From Azoarcus sp. (GTDB lineage Bacteria > Pseudomonadota > Gammaproteobacteria > Burkholderiales > Rhodocyclaceae): 36,157 nt of DNA. A program made the position numbers and the translations under genes. Position 1 is the stretch's first letter; each line of letters starts with the position of its first letter. Positions 16,566 through 23,533 of the stretch are shown piece by piece. The stretch is from assembly GCA_031277415.1 (NCBI GenBank), contig JAITMK010000011.1, positions 1 to 36,157 on the forward strand, in the 5' to 3' direction. The notes under the pieces were generated by a model. That model worked only from the letters and a program-made list of their open reading frames with translations, did not search any database and was not told where the DNA came from.

Positions 16566-16622
16566 CCCCGTTCTCTCCTTGCTTCCTGACCTGCCTGCTG
16601 ACTTCTTTGCAGGCTTGCATGA

Positions 16623-17021
16623 TTACTTGCTGCGTTTGTATCCGGCCGCATCCAGACACGCATGATTTGTGTTGGCGGTCGTGGATCTTCCACTTTCTGG
16701 CCAGCAATATATGACCGAAGATGTTTTCTCGTCATAAATGCCTCTGGGGCCAGCCAATTTTGTGGCTTGTCGTGCAAATTCCAGTTTTGCGACAAGGTCA
16801 GGGGTTGGGTGTCCGAAGTCGCCATTATTTGCCGCCTGCATGACAACCCTGGCGGTATCTACATCGTGTAGCCAATCTCCCAATTTAAGGGTTTCAACTT
16901 TTTTCCAAAGCGCTGCCGCCTCGGGAGACAAATTTGCCGTCTCGTTGTCTCCGCAGCCGCCAATCAGAACGGCGGCAGAGAAAACGCCGATCAACAGGCG
17001 GTTTCGTCGAATTGCATACAT
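16623..17021 (-). CDS. Lipoprotein paralog 4 (divergent central region)
   Basis: From ATG 17021: MYAIRRNRLLIGVFSAAVLIGGCGDNETANLSPEAAALWKKVETLKLGDWLHDVDTARVVMQAANNGDFGHPTPDLVAKLEFARQATKLAGPRGIYDEKTSSVIYCWP...NHACLDAAGYKRSK. Confidence 0.78.
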   Translation of the reverse strand: MYAIRRNRLLIGVFSAAVLIGGCGDNETANLSPEAAALWKKVETLKLGDWLHDVDTARVVMQAANNGDFGHPTPDLVAKLEFARQATKLAGPRGIYDEKTSSVIYCWPESGRSTTANTNHACLDAAGYKRSK

Positions 17022-17176
17022 TTCCGCTCTCTCCTTGCTTCCTGACTTGGCTCGCTGATTTCCTTGCAGGCTTGCACGGCCTGCATGTTTGCCCGAACCG
17101 TTGTCTGCCCGATGGCAAGGCGGTTTGACAGACCGGGTTTGCGGCCGGGGTCTTGGGCGCTGTTGATGCGGGTCAT
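16991..17176 (-). pseudogene. Fossil of the virB5 3' end
   Basis: MTRINSAQDPGRKPGLSNRLAIGQTTVRANMQAVQACKEISEPSQEARRERKCMQF parallels VirB5 MTRINSAKDPGDKLDLANRLAVEQATVQANMQAMQAYEKISQEEIKQAAQEARREWSCQQF. Confidence 0.88.
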
Positions 17177-17197
17177 CAGGTTGTCGCGGTGTCAGAG

Positions 17198-19642
17198 TCA
17201 TGCTGCTACGGCCTCTTCTGTTTTGGTTTGCTGGGGAGGTTTCTGTTTTTTAGCTTGTTTGCGTAAGGCGTGGTAGGCCGGTATCCAGTCGTCCGGATGA
17301 TCTCCGGCCTGCGCTTTTGCCGCTTCCAACAAGGGAAATTCTTCTGCGGCCATTGCAAACACTGCGATGTATTCGCCCAGGCCGTCCAGGTTCATTTTTG
17401 CCATTGCCGACTGGCTTCCTTGTTTGACCATGAACATCCGGCTCTGAAGCCCAAGTTTTTTGATTTTCTTGAACTCTTTGAGAGTGATGCCGAACCGCGA
17501 ATAGCCTCCGCCATCCGGGGTTTTGAATTCGGCGTCGGGGTTTGGCAGATAGATTTTTGTCGGAGTTTGCTGCATGACAGCGGGAAGCAGCGGACTCTTG
17601 AGTATGTCTTCCGGCGATTGCGTGACCAACAAAATGAACTCATCGCGACGGCGGCCTGTCTTGAGGCTGTCCAGGATTTGTGCTGCCGTTGTGGGATATG
17701 CCATAGGCAGCCAGCATTCTTCGACGATGGTTGCCAGGAGACCGCCCCTTTCACGCTGCATAAGGGTTTTCAGGTGAAACAAGTATGAAAGAAGCGGCTC
17801 GGTGGCTGGATGATTCGGCACCAGGAAGTCCGAAACGTCAAATCCGACACGTTGAAAATCGCGCCAGTCAAAAGCGTTTGTTTCATTATCCAGGGCGTAG
17901 GCGTAGCGGCCATCGCCGTCCTCGGTGTAGCACCATTGCTCCAGACGGCGGCGCAGACAGTTTTCGCCCCGGTCAGGAATGGACTGGAGCAGAACGCCGA
18001 ACCGCCTCAGGTGGAAGGGGATGTTTGTAAGCAGGTTGTCGACCGCCTTTTTGATGTCGGCAATATCTTCTGCGTTCTCTTCGTCGGCAGGCCGTCCAAA
18101 CCGGCCACAAGCTCCAACAAGGTCGTTCAGAAACGAGCGATTGAAGGACGTATCCGGCAGTTGGAACGGGTTCAATCCTGTAGGCTCGCCGCTACGCAGG
18201 GTGAAGTACGTACCGCCGACGGCTTCGATGAAACCGCGCATCGAGCCATCCTTGTCGACAGCAAAGAGTTTGCAGGACCACCTGACAAGGAACGCCAGGA
18301 GAGATGTTTGAAGCGTTGTTTTTCCCGCGCCGGTTGCGCCGCAGATAAAGGTGTGACCAGCGCGCTTTTCGCCGTGGCTGTCCAACTCCAGCAGGGAGTA
18401 ATGGAAATTGAAATGGAGCACTCCGCCTACGGTAGTCTGTACCGGAACAACGGCGGAACCGTCCCCGATGGGGTTGCCCGTGGCCTTGCCCGAACTATAG
18501 GTATTCAGGCTGAACATGCTGAAGAGGTTGCGCGTTGTCTTCGGCATTGGCCGAGGCCTGCGCCTGGTGTTTCCAGGAAACATACTGAAGAACGTTTCCG
18601 GGGCGGAAAGCATGGCCGGAATGAAGAGCGCCCCGCATGAACCTGACAGAGTTGTGCGCGCCGTCGCGCCCCGGTCTTCGGCTTGCCGGGCAGACGTGCC
18701 GTGCACCATGAGCGCGCCGTGCAGTTCTCCAAAGTAGATCGTTCCGTCTTGAATCTTGCCCTTGGCAACCTCCATTTCAGCCATTTCTTCCACGGCTTCG
18801 TCCCCGGCGCTTTCCATCTTGTTCAACGCCTGGTTAATCATCTGAATCGCGGACGCGGCAGTGATAAAGGTGAATGAGAACGCCATGAGAAACGGAAACC
18901 GGAGTTCGAGCATGGGGTTCAATCGGCCACGAGTCGACCTCTTCGGGAAGTCTTTGAGGTCGTAGAAGGTCGTGAAGCGATGGCCGCCGTCGGGGAACCT
19001 GGTTTCCATCACCCGGTAGCCGTGGTGATGGATGCTGGTTTCGACCGCCTGGTAGAGCGGCAGGGATGTGACGGGGACGCGCTCCCAAAACCCGTTGTAC
19101 AGGTAAGCGATGAATTCGTAGACCTCGGAAAAATCGAGACCGTTGTGCTGATACATTGAAAGGACTTCACACTCGTAGAGACGCAGCCCTTGCACGGTCA
19201 TTTGCTGGATTTCTTCGAGTTCCCGGACGGCTTCCTGGAGGGTGTCGTTGCTGCCCGGTTTAAGGATGATGGCAATGTAGAAATCGTTTTCAAACACATC
19301 GGCGGTCAGGAACCGCTTCATGTACTGGTCTGAGAATTGTTGCAGCCATTTGTAATCGAACTTGTAGTCTGTGCTGAACTCGGTCTTGTAATGATCGAGG
19401 ATGCACCACACGGCCAGCCGCCCGCCAACTGTCTTGGCAAGACTCATGAAAACGTCATTCAGCGCGTCATACTGATTTTCCAGCATGGCGTCACTGATGA
19501 CTTCAAACGGAACACCTCTCAGTCGCAGGAAAAAGGCCACGCGCCCATCTTCGAGCGATACTACCGTGTCGCTGACATGGTAGTTGTACCGTGGAAGTTG
19601 TTCCTCACCGGCGAACTGCCGCTTTAATAGCTGACTCAACAT
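17198..19642 (-). CDS. virB4: VirB4 T4SS ATPase
   Basis: 814 aa; Walker A HTFICGATGAGKTTLQTSLLAFLVRW; LVTQSPEDILKSPLLPAVMQQTPTKIYLPNPDA. Confidence 0.96.
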   Translation of the reverse strand: MLSQLLKRQFAGEEQLPRYNYHVSDTVVSLEDGRVAFFLRLRGVPFEVISDAMLENQYDALNDVFMSLAKTVGGRLAVWCILDHYKTEFSTDYKFDYKWLQQFSDQYMKRFLTADVFENDFYIAIILKPGSNDTLQEAVRELEEIQQMTVQGLRLYECEVLSMYQHNGLDFSEVYEFIAYLYNGFWERVPVTSLPLYQAVETSIHHHGYRVMETRFPDGGHRFTTFYDLKDFPKRSTRGRLNPMLELRFPFLMAFSFTFITAASAIQMINQALNKMESAGDEAVEEMAEMEVAKGKIQDGTIYFGELHGALMVHGTSARQAEDRGATARTTLSGSCGALFIPAMLSAPETFFSMFPGNTRRRPRPMPKTTRNLFSMFSLNTYSSGKATGNPIGDGSAVVPVQTTVGGVLHFNFHYSLLELDSHGEKRAGHTFICGATGAGKTTLQTSLLAFLVRWSCKLFAVDKDGSMRGFIEAVGGTYFTLRSGEPTGLNPFQLPDTSFNRSFLNDLVGACGRFGRPADEENAEDIADIKKAVDNLLTNIPFHLRRFGVLLQSIPDRGENCLRRRLEQWCYTEDGDGRYAYALDNETNAFDWRDFQRVGFDVSDFLVPNHPATEPLLSYLFHLKTLMQRERGGLLATIVEECWLPMAYPTTAAQILDSLKTGRRRDEFILLVTQSPEDILKSPLLPAVMQQTPTKIYLPNPDAEFKTPDGGGYSRFGITLKEFKKIKKLGLQSRMFMVKQGSQSAMAKMNLDGLGEYIAVFAMAAEEFPLLEAAKAQAGDHPDDWIPAYHALRKQAKKQKPPQQTKTEEAVAA

Positions 19643-19994
19643 TTCTGAGCTTCCTTGTGTATGACGTTGGCGCTATCGTGAATGTGCCTCCAAAAATTCC
19701 TGCGTTACCGCTCATCCATTTTATGAGCGCCCATTTCACTTCCTTTGCAATCTTAGTTAGTGCCCTGTCATCCGTTTCGCACTGGATGCGCGCGAAAATC
19801 AGGAGGGGTACGGCCGATACGGCAAAGAACCACCCATAGGGGCTGACGAAAACGCCAAGCATCATGGACGGCAACAAACAAGCGCACACGATGCCAAGAC
19901 CGGCCATGAACGGGACGCCCCAAACCATCGGCGCCCGTCCAAGGCCGTTGTAGCTCAGATATTCGATCGGTTCTTGATCGTCGATATCGGACAT
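19605..19994 (-). CDS. virB3: VirB3 T4SS protein
   Basis: From ATG 19994: YNGLGRAPMVWGVPFMAGLGIVCACLLPSMMLGVFVSPYGWFFAVSAVPLLIFARIQCETDDRAL; overlaps the virB4 start. Confidence 0.9.
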   Translation of the reverse strand: MSDIDDQEPIEYLSYNGLGRAPMVWGVPFMAGLGIVCACLLPSMMLGVFVSPYGWFFAVSAVPLLIFARIQCETDDRALTKIAKEVKWALIKWMSGNAGIFGGTFTIAPTSYTRKLRNVESAIKAAVRR

Positions 19995-20007
19995 GGCTAC
20001 CAGTCCA

Positions 20008-20295
20008 TCAAGTGAACGCCGACCATGCCCAGGTTGCAAGAGCAGTGACGCCGCCAGCAATACAGACATACACAACGCCCCACCCAAAATCAGCCCATGT
20101 TTTCTTTTCGGTGAAGGCCATGAACGCCAGGTAGATCAGGTAAATAGTCGCGCCTACGCCGAGCAGCGCATACAGGCCGGTCTTGATTTCTTCACCCAGG
20201 CTCTTGGCTTTGTCCAGTCCGCCAACAGAGGCGGCAAACGCCGGGGAAGCCATCAAGGACATCAAAGCAAGTGAGAGATTGCGGATGAGTTGCAT
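20008..20295 (-). CDS. virB2: VirB2/TrbC major pilin
   Basis: 95 aa; signal peptide plus two hydrophobic helices (LYALLGVGATIYLIYLAFMAF, WGVVYVCIAGGVTALATWAW). Confidence 0.9.
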   Translation of the reverse strand: MQLIRNLSLALMSLMASPAFAASVGGLDKAKSLGEEIKTGLYALLGVGATIYLIYLAFMAFTEKKTWADFGWGVVYVCIAGGVTALATWAWSAFT

Positions 20296-20301
20296 AATTA
20301 T

Positions 20302-20781
20302 TTATTCCCTTGGGAAGTCACGAAAAATGTCCCATTCCTGATACTGTTTTTCAGAGGAAGGAACGGTTTTAGAGGCGGAATTTTCAGCCGTTGCCGACTG
20401 CGTTTCGTCGTCAAAAAACGTCTCGTAAACGGGCGCGTTTTTGGCAACAGAAATTTCAGATTCAAGTGATGCGAGGGTGCGTGTCAGTTGATCGACCTCA
20501 GCCTGATCGACCGGGTTTTTTTCATGCGCGGCTTTGAGGCGGTGCTGAACTTCCTGGTGTTCACCAATCAGGATGGCAAGCCGACCGGCTTGCCGCTGCT
20601 CGCCTTGTGTATTTGGGGTTGAGGTGGTGCGCGGCTGTCCGGCGGGCGCTTGAGCCAGCAGCATACGGGAGACCTTCAAAGCGGAATGCAACAGGCTCTC
20701 CGAGGCCTGCGCAGGCAGGCTGCCAGCCACAAGGCTGCATAACAAGGCGCCTGACAGAAACGACCGTTTGCAAAAGATCAT
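20302..20781 (-). CDS. Exported protein of unknown function in the T4SS operon
   Basis: From ATG 20781: MIFCKRSFLSGALLCSLVAGSLPAQASESLLHSALKVSRMLLAQ..., coiled-coil-like central region; overlaps the stop of the upstream small lipoprotein. Confidence 0.7.
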   Translation of the reverse strand: MIFCKRSFLSGALLCSLVAGSLPAQASESLLHSALKVSRMLLAQAPAGQPRTTSTPNTQGEQRQAGRLAILIGEHQEVQHRLKAAHEKNPVDQAEVDQLTRTLASLESEISVAKNAPVYETFFDDETQSATAENSASKTVPSSEKQYQEWDIFRDFPRE

Positions 20782-20936
20782 CTGGAATTCTCTTCTATAA
20801 GCCGTTTGGATTGCTCTGGCGTGTTTATCTGGTGTTCTTCCGCAAGGCTGCTGACTTGCGTCAGTTCGGTGCTGGCGCATCCGGCGAGGCATGCAGTCAG
20901 GATTAAAAATACCACAAATTGTGATGATTTTTTCAT
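20778..20936 (-). CDS. 52-aa lipoprotein, VirB7-like in size and type
   Basis: Manual translation: MKKSSQFVVFLILTACLAGCASTELTQVSSLAEEHQINTPEQSKRLIEENSR*; lipobox LAGC; preceded by aaaaaggagcaaggca. Below the ORF-track cutoff. Confidence 0.75.
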   Translation of the reverse strand: MKKSSQFVVFLILTACLAGCASTELTQVSSLAEEHQINTPEQSKRLIEENSR

Positions 20937-21063
20937 TGCCTTGCTCCTTTTTCATACATGTTTTCGTTACTCTAATACCATTTTAATTCGTTGGAAATAT
21001 CTTTTTAGGGATTTTTTGTGTAGCACCCACTTTTCGTTACAATACATTAGCATATTTAAAGAG

Positions 21064-21141
21064 GTAGGGCCGGCCTGTAGTCGCCCGATATGTTGCATAT
21101 TCATTCACGCAATTCACCGGGCGACAGGATGGCGCCCCTAC
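21064..21141 (+). repeat. Full-length-looking MITE-like interspersed repeat with terminal inverted repeats
   Basis: gtagggccggcctgtagtcgcccgatatgttgcatattcattcacgcaattcaccgggcgacaggatggcgcccctac; ends imperfectly inverted (GTAGGG[C/G]CG... / ...CGCCCCTAC); inverse orientation to the copies at 2102, 2791 and 3606. Confidence 0.8.
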
Positions 21142-21425
21142 GAGAGCGGTTTCGGGTAATGCAGCCCGTAGCCCGTAGGTTGGGACGAGTGTAGGGGCGT
21201 TGCGTGCAACGCCCTTGTCAGAGATACCCCATATTTCCTGCCATCCCCGCGTGTTTCCCCCGTCATTTCCGTAAGTTTCTATTCGTCGTTGCGAGGCGCG
21301 AAGCGCCGTGGCAATCCAGGCGAAGCAATCCATTTCCGGTCCGATGAAGGACAATGCACGGGAACAAAAATGTTCGGCGACTCAAAAAAAGTGATATATC
21401 ATCATGAAAAAAGGAGCACATCATC

Positions 21426-21995
21426 ATGGCACAAACACCCGCACCCGATTCAGCAACGCGCTACGAGGCAGCAATAGACGCCATCGACCAGGAGGTGGCA
21501 AGGATAACCGCAGAGCATGTCCGGGAGACAAGGCGGGAGACGAATGGGGAGCCTTCAAGCCGTGCTATTTCGGAATACCTCGAGTCCTGTGTATCGTCGC
21601 TCATTTTGCTGAAGCAATACCTGGGCCGCAGGGACACGGCAGCCATTGACGCCATTCTGGACGGGTCTCTCATTTTGAAAGAGGCCCCGAAAATGCCCAA
21701 TACAAAGGAAGGCGTCACCACGCCCCCCGCATTCGATCCGGCGGCCAAAGCCGATCCGGTGATGCGTTACGTCCTGGCACTGGAAGACATCAATATGGCG
21801 TCGGCAAGAATGTCAACAAAGTGTTTCCACGAGGAGGACCGGGAGAACCCGAGCCCTGCCATTCTGGCATACCTCAATTCCCGTACGCCGTCGCTTTATT
21901 TGTTAGAACAGCACTTGAGGCACGAAGACACGGTTGCCATAGACGCGATCCTGAAAGGGTTTCTCTTCCCGATAGAAGGCCCCCGCAATGCCTGA
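21426..21995 (+). CDS. Putative partner (antitoxin candidate) of the zeta toxin, internally duplicated
   Basis: 189 aa, good RBS (aaaaaaggagcacatcatc); two repeats: AISEYLESCVSSLILLKQYLGRRDTAAIDAILDGSLILKEAPK and AILAYLNSRTPSLYLLEQHLRHEDTVAIDAILKGFLFPIEGPR; overlaps the toxin start. Confidence 0.75.
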   Translation: MAQTPAPDSATRYEAAIDAIDQEVARITAEHVRETRRETNGEPSSRAISEYLESCVSSLILLKQYLGRRDTAAIDAILDGSLILKEAPKMPNTKEGVTTPPAFDPAAKADPVMRYVLALEDINMASARMSTKCFHEEDRENPSPAILAYLNSRTPSLYLLEQHLRHEDTVAIDAILKGFLFPIEGPRNA

Positions 21996-23130
21996 TTATA
22001 TTCCGCTGACCGATAAAGAAATCGCGCAGCTCGCGCGGAGGCATTATCGTAATGACATTGCGCCTTTTACCAGGGCTCAAGAGAGTCCCACGATGATGCT
22101 TGTCGGCGGCCAGCCGGGGGCGGGTAAATCGTATGCGACAGAAACCGCAAAGGCTGAACGGCATCAAACGGGCGGGGTCGCTCATATCGATGCCGACAAA
22201 TTCCATCCACGAATAAATGACTTCAAAAAAGAAACATTTACAGCCTCTCAAGCACACGACGACTGCAAAAAAATAGCCCTGCTGGTGCGTGATCATGCGT
22301 TTGAAGGCAAGCGGAATATCCTGGAAGAAGGGCTTTTCAGGCGCCCCGATGCGTTGTCGAGCCTTGCCGAACGCGCCCATCGGTCTGGCTATAAATGTGA
22401 AATCATTGCCATTGCCGTATCGCGCGAACAAAGCCGGTTGAGCGTACTGGAGCGGCGCGAGGTTTTTCGCGATACCCGTGGACTCGCGCGCGATGTCCCC
22501 GAAAGCAAACAAGACGCTGCCTATAAAGGCTTCACAGAAACCCTGCTGAAAGACGCGGACAAATTCGACCGTGTGCGTGTGATGGGTCGCTCGGGTGAGT
22601 TGTACTACGACAGTAAAGGGGGCGGGCTGTGCCAGAGCGTTTATGAAGGGCTGGAAAAAGGGCGCAGCCTTTCCAGCAAACAGGTGGCTGCGCTCACCCG
22701 GCAATGGGAAGTGCTGCGCGAGAGTTGCGTCGATAAAGGCATTCCTGCCGAAGAACTTGCCCGCGTCGACGAGGGCATCCAGTGTTTCAATGCATTCAAG
22801 AGCGCCGAGGAATACCGTCACGGCATGCGGTGCCTGGAAGAGAATTACCGTTTGCTCGTAAAGGATCCGCATTACGCCGACCACAGCGAGGCAGAACGGC
22901 TCAAGGCGGCGTTCTATTGGGGCGCCATTGAAAAGAAAGATGCCATCGAAGGCCATCCAACCGATTTATATGCCATTGACTCGATGTTATCCCACCGTGA
23001 AACCCTCCAGCGCCTGCCCGATGTTGCCGAGATAGAGGGTTTGGCGCCGCCCAGCAGGGAAAATGCCGAAAGCAGAGAAAATGCCGAAAAAGGGCAGGAC
23101 CGGTCGAATGAAGACGGTTTGGAGTTGTGA
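21988..23130 (+). CDS. Zeta-toxin-family kinase
   Basis: MMLVGGQPGAGKSYATETAK, HIDADKFHP, EEGLFRRPDALSSLAERAHRSGYKCEIIAIAVSREQSRLSVLER; additional ~190-aa C-terminal region. Confidence 0.88.
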   Translation: MPDYIPLTDKEIAQLARRHYRNDIAPFTRAQESPTMMLVGGQPGAGKSYATETAKAERHQTGGVAHIDADKFHPRINDFKKETFTASQAHDDCKKIALLVRDHAFEGKRNILEEGLFRRPDALSSLAERAHRSGYKCEIIAIAVSREQSRLSVLERREVFRDTRGLARDVPESKQDAAYKGFTETLLKDADKFDRVRVMGRSGELYYDSKGGGLCQSVYEGLEKGRSLSSKQVAALTRQWEVLRESCVDKGIPAEELARVDEGIQCFNAFKSAEEYRHGMRCLEENYRLLVKDPHYADHSEAERLKAAFYWGAIEKKDAIEGHPTDLYAIDSMLSHRETLQRLPDVAEIEGLAPPSRENAESRENAEKGQDRSNEDGLEL

Positions 23131-23330
23131 TCAAAACACAAAACCGTTCCATTTCTCCGCCTCGCAATGACGTCATTCTAATTTGCATTAGAAACAGAAA
23201 TAATGACTCGTTTCTACTCAATGACAAGCTGAATAATGCTTAATGCATTATTTATGTTTTTATTGCGAAATGGAATCACATGAACCTGCTTGCCCGGATT
23301 TTCTGGCCCCCGCTTAACAAGGAAACGACG

Positions 23331-23370
23331 CATTGTCGATGGGCGAATAATTATTCGCCCATCGACAATG
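23331..23370. repeat. Perfect 40-bp palindrome
   Basis: cattgtcgatgggcgaataattattcgcccatcgacaatg equals its own reverse complement. Confidence 0.97.
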
Positions 23371-23379
23371 CTGCGGCAA

Positions 23380-23399
23380 GGGCGAATAATCATTCGCCC
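23380..23399. repeat. Near-palindrome of the GGGCGAATAATTATTCGCCC family
   Basis: gggcgaataatcattcgccc, 9 bp downstream of the 40-bp palindrome. Confidence 0.85.
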
Positions 23400-23533
23400 C
23401 TACATCCTTTGGGTGTCGCCTGCCGCCTGAATGACCGGCACCGTGGTACAGCGATGCGGCTTACACAACATCAATTAAGTCCGCGTAGGTTGGGATGAGC
23501 AAAGCGAATCCCAACATCCAACTAATCCAACAT

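Noticed and set aside
14902-17021. Possibility that the four lipoproteins are VirB7 copies
   Set aside because: They are ~120 aa, larger than typical VirB7, and their position matches eex in pKM101; the 52-aa protein at 20778 fits VirB7 better.
17810-18640. 276-aa plus-strand ORF inside virB4
   Set aside because: Antisense to a well-supported VirB4 ATPase.
21874-22956. 360-aa minus-strand ORF opposite the zeta toxin
   Set aside because: Antisense to a well-supported zeta kinase; no recognisable domain or RBS.
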